From assembly GCF_963678635.1 (NCBI RefSeq), contig NC_087062.1, positions 17,473,789 through 17,537,788 on the forward strand: a stretch of 64,000 nt of DNA. The letters are read 5' to 3'. Under the pieces are notes generated by a model. That model made no database searches. It had not been told where the DNA came from and saw only the letters and a list, made by a program, of their open reading frames with translations. The DNA is from Symsagittifera roscoffensis (taxonomy: Eukaryota > Xenacoelomorpha > Acoela > Convolutidae). This document shows, one piece after another, positions 1 through 8,909 of the stretch. A program made the position numbers and the translations under genes. How positions within the stretch are numbered: position 1 is the first letter of the stretch; each line of letters begins with the position of its first letter.

Positions 1-1165
1 CAATAAGCTAAATAAGAACAAAGGTAGGCTTCGCGCTGCTCAGGAGCGCTATCCTTTGTGTACGGGGTTGCAGAGCACTGTGTTAGACGCAATTCATAGA
101 CAATTCAGTTAGCGCTTTTATAGAGGAGGGATGGTTGAAGTAATTACCTATAATGACAACGCATTAAATGCTGACTTGAGTTAATTCCTGCAATATTGTT
201 TATTGATGGGTTTTTGTAATGCTGGTACGGGCCCCATCTAGCTTTTGCACATCCGTACCTAAACTGAAGGTACCCTTTTATAAGTTACCTTATTTATTAT
301 TATGAATTGGTAGATCGCAATCAATTCATTGTTATTAGCCAGAATTGGAAAACAATTAATTGCTATGAAAAATTTCCATTAATTGTTATGACATTTAATT
401 TGTGGCCTGCTCTGGTTGGCGAGGCTGCAGCGGTCATTATTCTGCAGCTTGAGTGCATGCTGCTTGAACATCAAACAATCAATCCATATAACCGTTGGCT
501 CAAATTTCAACCAATCAGAATTCAAGATGATAAGTTTTAGGACTGCGACAGATTTTTTATTTCGGGATTTGTGAATATTGGGATCCATGGGAATTCACCG
601 TATGAATACGCGGTTGTCTAAATACTGCTACGTAATCCTATTGCCTGTTGTTGTCGCCCTCGTTTTTCTTGCGCAAATGTCAAAAATATTAATAGGAGCC
701 GTTTTGGCGCCCAAGTTTGAGTGGACATGTTCAATCTTAAAATTACTATCAAAAATCTATAATTGGCCGACTGGCACACCAATTTGTAATTTTTTAAATG
801 GTATCAACAGTGACGATGTTCCATTTTAACAGTGAAGACGTTTTTGTTCCATCTTAATTTTCGTGTGAATGCATGAATGTTGATTTTAAGTTAGTGTTAC
901 CTGTGGTATTTTGAAATTTTTTATCTGTTGTTTATGTAATAACTTTAAGAAAAATTTTAGTGACTGAAATTATTTGGATTGCTGAGCTCGAAATATCGTT
1001 TGGCATGTTAATGAACCTTTCATGACCTTCAGACCTCCAGTTTCAAAGTTTGCGTGATAAATATAATGATTTCATAGTGACTTTTGGTGATCAACATAAA
1101 AGTGCTGACGATTGATTGTATCGGTTGTCCAGCCAATGAGGGAATGAATAAATTATAAGTAATAA
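1..1165 (+). repeat. Copy 1 of a dispersed ~1.2 kb repeat (inverted relative to 25236-26430)
   Basis: This stretch matches the reverse complement of 25236-26430 almost end to end. Landmarks include the CTTCAGACCTCCAG block near 1026, the ACGCGGTTGTCTAAA block near 609 and the CAGGAGCGCTATCC block near 40. A partial third copy lies at 55553-55866. The copy runs off the left edge of the window, so its outer boundary is unknown. No open reading frame in it looks like a protein gene; the short ORFs at 307-588 overlap on both strands and are not conserved in copy 2. It could be the long terminal repeat or non-coding end of a transposon, or an independent non-autonomous element. Confidence 0.85.
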
Positions 1166-1479
1166 CCTCATGAGCGAGGTTCCAACCAAAAAATTCCAAC
1201 CAAAAATCGCTTTCACAGAGCAAAATTTAACAGCTAGAAATCAGTCGGCTTTTTTTGCTCTTTTTTCATTATTTTCGCCTTTGATCTTTCTGACCTTCAA
1301 ACACTAAATGAAAATTCTCTAAACACAAAAATACAGTCGTTTAGATAGAGATTAGTCTGAACTAGAAAATTTATTCGAATAAAAACAAAACATCCGTGCA
1401 TTATATTATCAAACCCTAAAATTTGGAAAATTCCATACATGCTTTATTCGAAAATCTGTATTGAAAAACCCAATTTCGG

Positions 1480-1780
1480 AAAAAGAAAAAGACAGTTACA
1501 GAAAAACAATTTAGTAGAAAAAGAAAATTATAGCTTTTCAACAGAAAAGAAAACTGTTTCGCAGATAAATTATTCGACAGAAAAAGAAAATTTTTTTTGC
1601 AGAAAAAAGTTATTTCTAGCAGAAAATAATTATCAGCAGAAAAACAGGTAGTCATTGCTTGATCGAATCAGACGAGCGAACAAAATAAATTTGGGAAAGG
1701 AGAAAAACTTATATTTGCAGAAGAAATTTTTTACAGCAGAAAAAAGGAAATTAATTTGCAGAAAAAGATAGTTATCTCAG
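1480..1780 (+). repeat. A-rich degenerate tandem repeat (GCAGAAAAA/AGAAAAAG units)
   Basis: Units resembling GCAGAAAAA and ACAGAAAAAGAAAA recur many times with variable spacing. The stretch lies just upstream of the LINE ORF1 remnant and may be part of its 5' untranslated region. The ORFs on both strands here are low-complexity Lys/Phe artefacts. Between 1166 and 1480 I see nothing recognisable. Confidence 0.6.
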
Positions 1781-1874
1781 CACTGTAATTAGATTATTTA
1801 GCAGAATTACAGGATCTGAAGTCATTATCAAATACTGTCCTTCCAGTTACCAGTCAGTTGCATCCATTTTAACC

Positions 1875-2900
1875 ATGTCAAGCAAAAAACTAAGCCAAGA
1901 AGAATTTAATGGACTTCAAAAATCAGCATTATACAAGATTTACTCCGATTTGTACGACCAAAAGGAAGATTATCGTAAAATAATGGAGTTTATTGAGAAA
2001 ACATCGGAAGCAGACAAGGTTGGCAAACTACAGTCAACATCGACGAAAGCAAAAGAAGTATCAAAAAAATGTGAGAAACTTTTCGCCTTTTCCTGTACCA
2101 GAGGAGTGTGTAAACTTGATTTTGGGTTCAAGTATAATTGCTAGGGTAAAAACTGAAACTTTCCCCAATGATACGATTGTTCATGCATACAGGAGTAGCT
2201 CCACTGAGGAGAAAATAAAAGTCCTTGACCAATATAGTGAAAAAAAACTTAAGTGTGTGATAATCCAAGATGGGGCAAACTCCATCTTAAAAAAATTTAC
2301 TCAACGATTGATGAGTTTAGCGCCAAATCTGAAGAACTTATCGCTTTAATAACTGCAAAATTTTCACCAGAATCGATTGTTGTTTGCGAAATACCACCAA
2401 TACTTAACAATGATGATGCTAATGACAAAATTGATCATTAGAATCGTTTTCTGAATGAAATGTATGGTTCGACGACAGGATTTGAGGTGCTAAATCTAAA
2501 CTCAAACATCAAAAGCTTGGAGAGCTATCAGAGTTTATATTTTGACACTATACACCTGAACGATGAATTAGGTATACCATTCTTGCGCAATTGTCTCGGC
2601 TCATACGTGTTCAAACACTCAAGTAAACTCCCGAGGGTAAAACCAGCCCCTGATTATACTGGAAAAGCAAATTCCAACCAAAAGTCGCTTTCCAATTATC
2701 AACATAAAAATGTTTATAGGTCTACCAATAGACCCTATAGTAACGATCGCATGCACCCATATGGCCGACAAACTGGTCATGGCCGACAAACTGGTCAAAA
2801 TAATTTCAACAACAACTCATGGGGCTGTGATAGTAATTATAACCATAATATGAATCGTAACCAGCAGTCATATAACTACTCGCAAGGTTTTCATTATTAG
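1875..2900 (+). pseudogene. LINE ORF1 remnant with SGNH-esterase domain, frameshifted
   Basis: Three reading-frame pieces (about 1875-2080, 2085-2300 and 2300-2900) together read as a non-LTR retrotransposon ORF1. The middle piece has an LILGSSI block I followed by IIQDGANSI, equivalent to the GxND block, and the last piece has DTIHLN, the catalytic Asp/His block. These are the marks of the SGNH (GDSL-like) esterase domain known in ORF1 of CR1-clade LINEs. The tail from about 2690 is rich in Asn, Gln, Tyr and basic residues, as expected of an RNA-binding tail. There are at least two frame changes and one in-frame TAG (about 2439), so the gene is dead. It sits immediately 5' of the endonuclease ORF, the normal LINE order. 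Confidence 0.7.
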
Positions 2901-2935
2901 GTAATGCTAGTTAAGACTATCTTTTTGATAATTGA

Positions 2936-4101
2936 ATGTTATTTGTAATTTTAACTATAATTGTTCTACAAAGCGATATGCTGTTACTTTTTGCCTTAAC
3001 TAGCATATCTGTCATCAGCTTCTGCGAAAGCGATCAATTTGTAGCGTATGAGGTACTGAATAAAAGAAAAGGAAAGTATCTTTTTCCATGGGTTGCCACA
3101 ATATACTCGAACAAACATTATTGCACTATACTTATTAATATAAGCTATTACTATTATAATTATTATATAAAAAACACAAGCAAGACTTATAAAAAACAAG
3201 AAAGATCCCTTCATAAAACTCTCCTAACATCAGGGGATATCCACCCAAATCCAGGACCATTCATGGAATTCAGTCAAATAAAGAAAAAACTGGAAAACTA
3301 CAACAACAACTTAAAAGTACTACATCTTAATTGTAGAAGTTTAGCTAGAGAGCGTTCAGATCTCAAACAACTTATCAAAACTTTTAATGATAATACAATT
3401 TTCGGATTTTCCGAGACATGGTTCAATGATACAAATGACGATAAACTACGGGCCATAGACAATGGCAAAGATAAGTTGTTCCGATGTGATAGAACTTATG
3501 AATCAAGTAAAAAACTGAAGGGTGGAGGGGTCATGTTACTGGTTTCTAAAAAGTTAAACCCAAAAGTAAGACATGACTTAAACAACATGCACAAAAAGTA
3601 TGATAGCATCTGGATAGAATTTAAAGCCGGACTCAACAAAAATGATAGAACCACTCTTTTAAACCTAGCCTACAATCCTAATAGAAACAACAAAACAGAT
3701 TTCTTAGAAGGTCTAGCCAAATCAATTGACCATGGACAGTCATTTAATTCAAACCTAATTTTACTAGGAGATTACAATCTCAACTATCTCAACGAAGACG
3801 ACAAACAGTCTTTAGATACAATCCTAATACCATATAATCTGGACGTCACTAACAAATTAACACCTACTCACTCAAAAGCACTAATTGACTATATTATCAC
3901 CGACCTAGGCATAAAAGATCTAACAAATAATTCAATAGTATTCACACCACCAATTAAGACCGACCACCAAGCAACAGCATTCATTACAGAACTTAAGCTG
4001 AACAACAATGTAAGACCAATCAAACGTAAAATATATGACAAATCCAATTACTCCAATTACAAATTCAAACAAAAACTATCAGCTATAAATTGGAGAAGTT
4101 T
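2936..4101 (+). pseudogene. LINE ORF2, APE endonuclease part, truncated by assembly gap
   Basis: The frame is open from 2936 to the gap. It begins with a hydrophobic stretch, then SGDIHPNPGP near 3232-3261, a 2A-like motif known at this place in CR1/L2-type ORF2 proteins. An apurinic-endonuclease fold follows: LHLNCRSL, GFSETWFND (catalytic Glu), GGGVMLLV, LLGDYNLNY (Asp and Asn of the active site) and IDYIITD ... KTDHQA (the final Asp/His). No reverse transcriptase domain is present on either side of the gap; it may be missing or lie in unsequenced DNA. The real start codon cannot be fixed. The function in an intact element is to nick target DNA for target-primed reverse transcription. Confidence 0.8.
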
Positions 4102-4301
4102 NNNNNNNNNNNNNNNNNNNNNNNNNNNNNNNNNNNNNNNNNNNNNNNNNNNNNNNNNNNNNNNNNNNNNNNNNNNNNNNNNNNNNNNNNNNNNNNNNNN
4201 NNNNNNNNNNNNNNNNNNNNNNNNNNNNNNNNNNNNNNNNNNNNNNNNNNNNNNNNNNNNNNNNNNNNNNNNNNNNNNNNNNNNNNNNNNNNNNNNNNNN
4301 N
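4102..4301. other. Assembly gap (200 Ns)
   Basis: Exactly 200 Ns, a conventional placeholder size, so the true gap length is probably unknown. The LINE reverse transcriptase and any viral integrase or packaging ATPase could be hidden here. Confidence 1.
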
Positions 4302-4341
4302 GTTTTGACTTTAAAATTTCAAAAGTTTTCTGATTAAGATT

Positions 4342-4767
4342 ATGGATGCGTACTATCATAATCAAGCAACCATGCCTCACTTCTCGGGACATTACAGACA
4401 GCGGGGTAGTGGCTTTGGTGCTCTGGCTATGGGTATTGGACGAGTAGCACTTCCGTTAGCTCGAAAATTTATAGTACCAGCAGCAAAACGTATTGGAAAA
4501 GAATTACTTGTTCAAGCAGCACCCGAATTAATAGATATAGCAACCAGGAAGAAAACGCCGAGACAAGCCTTGAAAAACACAGTAAAAAACACAATCAAAA
4601 AACAAGTTGGAGCTGGACGCAGCAAGTCACGTATGAGCAGAAAACGGAGGAAGACAACAACATCAACATCAACAGCAACAAGAAAAAGAAAAACTCTCAT
4701 TCCTAAGAAACGAACTCCACTGAGAAGTCGCTCCAATTTTTTCACCAAAGTACGAAATGATTTCTAA
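4342..4767 (+). CDS. Basic virion core protein (adenovirus pX/pVII-like, adintovirus type)
   Basis: A 141-residue, strongly basic protein. The N-terminal third has a Gly-rich stretch (GSGFGALAMGIG) followed by an amphipathic segment running through PLARKFIVPAAKRIGKELL. The middle is Lys/Arg/Thr rich (KKTPRQALKN) and residues 90-130 carry repeated KRR/RKRK clusters. This layout, directly upstream of the capsid gene, resembles the small DNA-binding core proteins encoded next to capsid genes in Maverick/adintovirus genomes; condensing viral DNA in the particle is the inferred role. The ATG at 4342 is the first in frame after the gap. Its end overlaps the start of the next gene by 11 bases in another frame. 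The assignment rests on composition and context, not on a catalytic motif. Confidence 0.65.
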   Translation: MDAYYHNQATMPHFSGHYRQRGSGFGALAMGIGRVALPLARKFIVPAAKRIGKELLVQAAPELIDIATRKKTPRQALKNTVKNTIKKQVGAGRSKSRMSRKRRKTTTSTSTATRKRKTLIPKKRTPLRSRSNFFTKVRNDF

Positions 4768-6073
4768 TTTATTACCAACTGAAGCAACTCACAACTCATT
4801 AGATTTATTTGAAAAACCTCCTCTACTCGTTACATTTGAAAATGCATTCACTCAAAAAATTGGTCCATCTTATTCACCTGATGGTCCCATGCTCGAATTT
4901 GAAGTTTTAGGAGATAGAAACAACTTTATTGATCTTCAACGAACTCGCTTGGAGATTGTTGCACGCATTGTTCAAAATAATGGTAATATACTGCGAACTC
5001 ACGCCACAGAGGCAGGGCAACGAGACGCACCATATTTGGTTAATAATCCACTTTCATCTTTATTTTCTGAATGCACCATGTCCCTGAATGGAGAAAAAAT
5101 TTCAACAACTAATGCCAATTTTGCCCATAAGAGTTTCATTGAGACAGAGTTTTCTCACGGTATTGATGCAAAGAAAACGTGGCTTGCTTGTCAAGGCTAT
5201 TATTATGAAGATAATCCATCAGGTATTGATGGTGCTAATGGGCGAGCTGAAGATGTCGCTGAACGTAAGCGAATCGTAGCAGCATCAAGCGAATTCCGAT
5301 TATTTGGTAAAATTGCCTGTGATTTTTTATCATGCGACAAACATCTTATCAGCGGTGTTACAATAAGACTTTCTCTGAGACGGTCTCCTAATGACTTTGT
5401 TATTATGTCTGAGCACGCTACTAAACATTACCAAGTCCAAATCACTGAGGCTAACCTATATGTGCGCAAAATGTCAGTAACAGATTTTGTACTATCATCG
5501 ATAGAAAAAACTCTGTTGAAAACACCTGCAATATACAATTATATTGAAGTTTTACCAAGAACCTTTTTGGCCACAACTGGTGTGCAAAGTTGGCGACAAG
5601 AAGACGTTTTTGCCAAAGAGCCAGTCCGTCGAATGATTTTGGCAATGAGCTCGAATACAGCATACCTGGGTACTAACCGAACAAACCCGTTTCATTATCA
5701 AAAGTTTCAGCTGAATGAAATCATTGTTTACCGAAACGGCCTACCCATTGCAGGAACTCCTGTGTCAACGACTGATAACAAAAGAATATACTATAACACA
5801 TTGGAAGCTCTAGACTTTGTTTTTAACAATAGTCATGGAATCAGTTTGGCTAATTATCACAATCATTATATTATGGCATTTGATCTCACATCTACTCAGG
5901 AGGCTTCACACGACTTTATTCATCCTGAATTGACCAATTGCACCATTTCAGTAGAACTGAAGTTTGATGCACCGCTGGGGGAAAATGTAGAGTTACTTTT
6001 CATGGGAGAGCGTGCATCAACAGTTTACGTGCGTTCCGATAGAAAAATAGCTAAAAACACTCTAATGAATTGA
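4757..6073 (+). CDS. Maverick/adintovirus capsid protein (F54H12.2-like, probable double jelly-roll hexon)
   Basis: A 438-residue protein of the family often annotated in invertebrate genomes as F54H12.2-like, which belongs to Maverick/Polinton capsid genes. Family landmarks are NPLSSLFSECTMSLNGEKIS near residues 95-114, then KSFIETEFSHG and AKKTWLACQGYYY, the conserved region before the first jelly-roll loop. The C-terminal half ends in a beta-rich stretch (CTISVELKFDAPLGENVELL). The length suits the major capsid protein better than the shorter penton protein, but I cannot prove which jelly-roll type it is. No stop or frameshift interrupts it. It starts inside the end of the core-protein gene and is followed after 13 bases by the protease gene, a compact capsid-protease arrangement. 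Confidence 0.8.
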   Translation: MISNLLPTEATHNSLDLFEKPPLLVTFENAFTQKIGPSYSPDGPMLEFEVLGDRNNFIDLQRTRLEIVARIVQNNGNILRTHATEAGQRDAPYLVNNPLSSLFSECTMSLNGEKISTTNANFAHKSFIETEFSHGIDAKKTWLACQGYYYEDNPSGIDGANGRAEDVAERKRIVAASSEFRLFGKIACDFLSCDKHLISGVTIRLSLRRSPNDFVIMSEHATKHYQVQITEANLYVRKMSVTDFVLSSIEKTLLKTPAIYNYIEVLPRTFLATTGVQSWRQEDVFAKEPVRRMILAMSSNTAYLGTNRTNPFHYQKFQLNEIIVYRNGLPIAGTPVSTTDNKRIYYNTLEALDFVFNNSHGISLANYHNHYIMAFDLTSTQEASHDFIHPELTNCTISVELKFDAPLGENVELLFMGERASTVYVRSDRKIAKNTLMN

Positions 6074-6086
6074 ATCGAGGGAAAAA

Positions 6087-6524
6087 ATGGACAATTTGCA
6101 GATTATTGAGCTTATTAACAGATGCAAACATTTGAAACATCGATTTCGTGGCATTTTTCCCGCTAACTTAGCATTTAATACAATATTGAAACGCGACAAT
6201 ACTTTCATGATAGTCAACGCATCAAACTCAGACCAGCCAGGAACTCATTGGTTACTGTTTGCTCAAGCTGGTGGTCAAATCTTTTTTGCAGATCCTCTTG
6301 GACGAAGCCTACACAACTATCCACATGTATACAAAAATATGAGACGTTCTATCCATGAGGGAAACCAAATACTGATGAATAAGCCAATCCAATCAGCTAA
6401 CTCGGTCTTGTGTGGACTTTATTGTATTTATGTTGCTCATGTTATAATTTCTTCTAGGTTTCCTATAGGTTTCAAGGTTAACGATCATGACATGATGCGT
6501 TTTGCTAAACATATGATGTTATAA
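6087..6524 (+). CDS. Adenain-type cysteine protease (virion maturation)
   Basis: A 145-residue protein with the adenovirus-protease signature in the right order: GTHWLLFA (catalytic His near residue 52), FFADPLGR (Asp near residue 70), the oxyanion Gln in KPIQSANS, and LCGLYCIYVAH with the nucleophilic Cys. This family (C5/Ulp1-like) cleaves capsid precursors during particle maturation. It is shorter than adenovirus adenain but typical of Maverick proteases. It follows the capsid gene with a 13-base spacer and looks intact. The 115 bases after it, up to the next convergent gene, contain T and A runs only. Confidence 0.88.
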   Translation: MDNLQIIELINRCKHLKHRFRGIFPANLAFNTILKRDNTFMIVNASNSDQPGTHWLLFAQAGGQIFFADPLGRSLHNYPHVYKNMRRSIHEGNQILMNKPIQSANSVLCGLYCIYVAHVIISSRFPIGFKVNDHDMMRFAKHMML

Positions 6525-6639
6525 TTTTGTGATACTGTTGCATTTCTTTAATGATTTATAATTGATTTTTTTTTAAAAAAACATGTTTTATGGTTGCTAG
6601 AACACATACCGCTGGAATTATCTCAGAAATGTTTTTTTT

Positions 6640-7269
6640 TCAAAAATTGTATTTCTTCTCCATTATAAATTTAACAAACAAAGTATTCGAATCAATCTCT
6701 AATCGACCATACCCACTCAAAATAATATCAATGATTTTTGAAAATTCGGCAGCATTATCCCCATTCAAAATTCGAATAAAACGTTCAATGGTTACATTAG
6801 TAATTAGATCAGTTTGAGTTTGAATGGATCGAGTCTGTGATGCAAAGCAAATCTGTGGCAATCGTTTTCGCAAAGAAACTCCGGCGGTGTCAAGGTTGTT
6901 AGTCGAATTGTAGTTAACAGCCAATTTCATTTTTTCCATCAGTGGTCCTGATAGATGATATTTGCTGCACCGCGTAATCAAATATTTAAAGGATGAAAGG
7001 AGGCAAGGCACAATAAAAGATTTTAAGGTCATCTTGTTAACTGCTTCAGTGCATTCTTTTGTAACTTCGATAAGAACGTGGTAATGTGGCTGACCATTGG
7101 CAGGAGATTGGGAACAAAAATCGTTCTGATTTGAATGGACTGCAAATGCAAAGTTTGTATTAGAAGGAAGGTCAGAAACGTCGGGTTCATTGTTCAGAAA
7201 AAAAAATTTAAAGTTTTTCCGAAATTGTTTAAAGTATTCCGGCGATTGTTCATACATTGCTTCAACCAT
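6640..7269 (-). CDS. Viral accessory protein with possible HUH (Rep/NS1-like) motif
   Basis: A 209-residue protein on the opposite strand from the capsid genes. Residues near 60-70 read GQPHYHVLIEV: two His separated by one residue inside a hydrophobic strand, the form of the HUH metal-binding motif in parvovirus NS1 and rolling-circle Rep proteins. A Phe/Lys/Tyr-rich helix (SSFKYLITRCSKYH) follows at the place where HUH proteins carry the catalytic Tyr and Lys. There is no helicase domain, so if related to NS1 it is only the N-terminal nuclease part. The initiator Met lies 45 bases from the stop of the PC4-like gene, and the two form a minus-strand pair. The HUH reading is an inference from one short motif; the protein may be unrelated. 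Confidence 0.45.
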   Translation of the reverse strand: MVEAMYEQSPEYFKQFRKNFKFFFLNNEPDVSDLPSNTNFAFAVHSNQNDFCSQSPANGQPHYHVLIEVTKECTEAVNKMTLKSFIVPCLLSSFKYLITRCSKYHLSGPLMEKMKLAVNYNSTNNLDTAGVSLRKRLPQICFASQTRSIQTQTDLITNVTIERFIRILNGDNAAEFSKIIDIILSGYGRLEIDSNTLFVKFIMEKKYNF

Positions 7270-7314
7270 TCTGATAATTAATAAATGAAACTGGGTTTTT
7301 TTTTTTCCAATTAC

Positions 7315-7719
7315 TCAAGCCACTCGACTTTTTTTGATGCAATAATCTTCTTCATCATCCTCTCCGTTTTCACTATTACAGTCTTTTTCGGAGTAAACCG
7401 ATCGTTTTGATTTATATCGTCGTTTTTGAGGTTTATCGTTTCCTGTTGTGGAAGTTGAAATCTTTTCACCAGTTGGTGCTTTGATCATTTTTTTTATTTT
7501 TGAATAATTATCTGCTAAGCTATCAAATTCTTTCGTCGTCAAAGTAACTGCTTGATACATTTTGAACACTTCTTCGTCAGTTTTCTTAAACAATTTTAGT
7601 GTAATATAGGTACCTGTTTTTTCAAATGTTTTTGTTCCAACTCTGACTATACGTTTTTCTCCTGAAGAAATATCACGAAAGTCATCAAAAAAGTTAGTAT
7701 CACTTTCAAGCGTGTACAT
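7315..7719 (-). CDS. PC4/SUB1-like single-stranded DNA-binding protein
   Basis: A 134-residue protein. Residues 15-75 fit the transcriptional coactivator PC4 (p15/SUB1) fold: SSGEKRIVRVGTKTFEKTG, then YITLKLFKK and AVTLTTKEFDSL, matching the PC4 pattern of a basic strand, an F-x-G-x-x-Y-I-x-[IL]-[RK] strand and a V-x-L-x-x-x-[EQ]-[FW] helix start. PC4 domains dimerise and bind melted DNA. The C-terminal 45 residues are basic then acidic (KRRYKSKRS, GEDDEEDYC). A role in viral DNA replication or late transcription is plausible but inferred. The gene diverges from the plus-strand orphan gene at 8241 across a 520-base spacer that may hold a two-way promoter. Confidence 0.5.
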   Translation of the reverse strand: MYTLESDTNFFDDFRDISSGEKRIVRVGTKTFEKTGTYITLKLFKKTDEEVFKMYQAVTLTTKEFDSLADNYSKIKKMIKAPTGEKISTSTTGNDKPQKRRYKSKRSVYSEKDCNSENGEDDEEDYCIKKSRVA

Positions 7720-8240
7720 AGTTGGGTAGCGGTAATTTTATTCAACCGTATCAGTCAAGAGACAATTTAAGAATGATTTACCTAGCCGGTGAAGAGCTTA
7801 ACTCGGGTGATTTCTTTTACGGTATAGCTTAAGCTTCATTGGGGACTTTTAATTAGTTTGCAGTTGGAAATTTATGAGTTTAAGTTATACATGTCAAATC
7901 TGTCTGGCAAATTCCCGTTTTAGCTCATAAATCTCAACGGTTTTACCCCGGCGGCATGCCTGTTATCTCTTTGAAGTGTAAAACTTCTGTCATTTTGTGC
8001 TTAGGGTATCATAAAAAGGCGCCATGCTGTTTCTTTGAAGTATAGATTTTCAAAGCGTTAACATTTCTACTTTAATTGCAAAAGCCCTGAAAACATATTA
8101 AAATTTTACAAAACCCGATCTATGGTAATTGGCTAAAACTAGACCACCAGCAATAAAAAACTAAAAGTGGTACGTCAAACTAAATCTACTCACTATTTTC
8201 ATTCAATCTCTCAAAATCAAACAAAACAAAATTTTCAACG
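7720..8240. promoter_or_regulatory. Intergenic region between divergent viral genes
   Basis: This spacer separates the minus-strand PC4-like gene from the plus-strand gene at 8241, so it should contain both start regions. It has an inverted pair ATTTATGAG (7870) and CTCATAAAT (7925), and an imperfect direct repeat around TCTTTGAAGT at 7969 and 8032. I see no convincing TATA box for either gene. Confidence 0.4.
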
Positions 8241-8909
8241 ATGGCAACTCCACTGCAAATTATTTCAATTAATTCTCTTGAAAGAGCTATATTGTACCAA
8301 ACTTATACCAGAGATTCTATCGTAGTGGTTCAACAGGAACGGAAAATGCGTCATCGAAACGCGAGTCCTTTGAACGATCTTGATCCAGGAAGCCAAGAAT
8401 TCGATGAATGGGTCACTAAAAACCATATGATGTTACCCCATTATTTGCTAGATCAAATTGGTATCCTCATACAAAGCAGAAAACAGGTCTACGAGAGTTG
8501 TTGTGTGACTGAATCGTATCCTGCGCTGAAGCGCACAGATATTCAAGACCCTACTTGCCTTGATAGTTCACCGAGAAAAATACTGTTCAACTACGATTGC
8601 CAATCGATCCCCTTTTACGAAAATCAGGAAGGATCCATTAGAGATTTAGCAGAGCGAGAAAGTTACTGGAACATTGAGTCGATTGAATCACCAGATTCAA
8701 CAGAGAAAAAAGATGAGGACCAGCAGACGCCCAAAACCCCAATAAAACCGGATATCTTTTCAATCACTCAACATCAGCAGCAAACTTCTTCTGCTTCTTC
8801 TTTTTCCGGCAGTCAAAGTCCCACTGCACCAAAGTTAGTAGCTGAGACACCGCCTATCAATGCTTGCTATGCGCCGAAAAAACGCAAACTGCAATTTAGA
8901 GATCTCTGA
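8241..8909 (+). CDS. Unidentified viral protein with C-terminal nuclear-localisation motif
   Basis: A 222-residue protein that I do not recognise. The N-terminal half is mixed alpha/beta in composition with several Cys (ESCCVTES). Residues 150-205 are low complexity, rich in Ser, Thr, Pro and Gln (STEKKDEDQQTPKTPIKP, then a HQQQTSSASSFSGS run). The extreme C-terminus has APKKRKLQF, a classical basic nuclear-localisation motif. Its position between the replication-type and polymerase genes suggests an early regulatory protein. I looked for the Rb-binding LxCxE motif of small-DNA-virus oncoproteins and did not find one. The reading frame is intact and starts at the first ATG after an A-rich leader. 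Confidence 0.6.
   Translation: MATPLQIISINSLERAILYQTYTRDSIVVVQQERKMRHRNASPLNDLDPGSQEFDEWVTKNHMMLPHYLLDQIGILIQSRKQVYESCCVTESYPALKRTDIQDPTCLDSSPRKILFNYDCQSIPFYENQEGSIRDLAERESYWNIESIESPDSTEKKDEDQQTPKTPIKPDIFSITQHQQQTSSASSFSGSQSPTAPKLVAETPPINACYAPKKRKLQFRDL

Larger units (their letters stand above)
1480..4101 (+). mobile_element. Degenerate CR1/L2-type non-LTR retrotransposon (LINE)
   Basis: ORF1 with an SGNH esterase followed by ORF2 with a 2A-like motif and an APE endonuclease is characteristic of the CR1/L2 branch of LINEs. The left end is not defined by any target-site duplication I can see, and the right end falls in the run of Ns. It directly adjoins the viral gene cluster, so it may have inserted into the integrated virus or mark its edge. 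Confidence 0.7.

Noticed and set aside
1416-1655. Phe/Leu-rich and Lys-rich ORFs on both strands
   Set aside because: Artefacts of the A-rich GCAGAAAA repeat.
8241-8909. LxCxE retinoblastoma-binding motif in the orphan viral protein
   Set aside because: Searched by eye; no Leu-x-Cys-x-Glu sequence is present.
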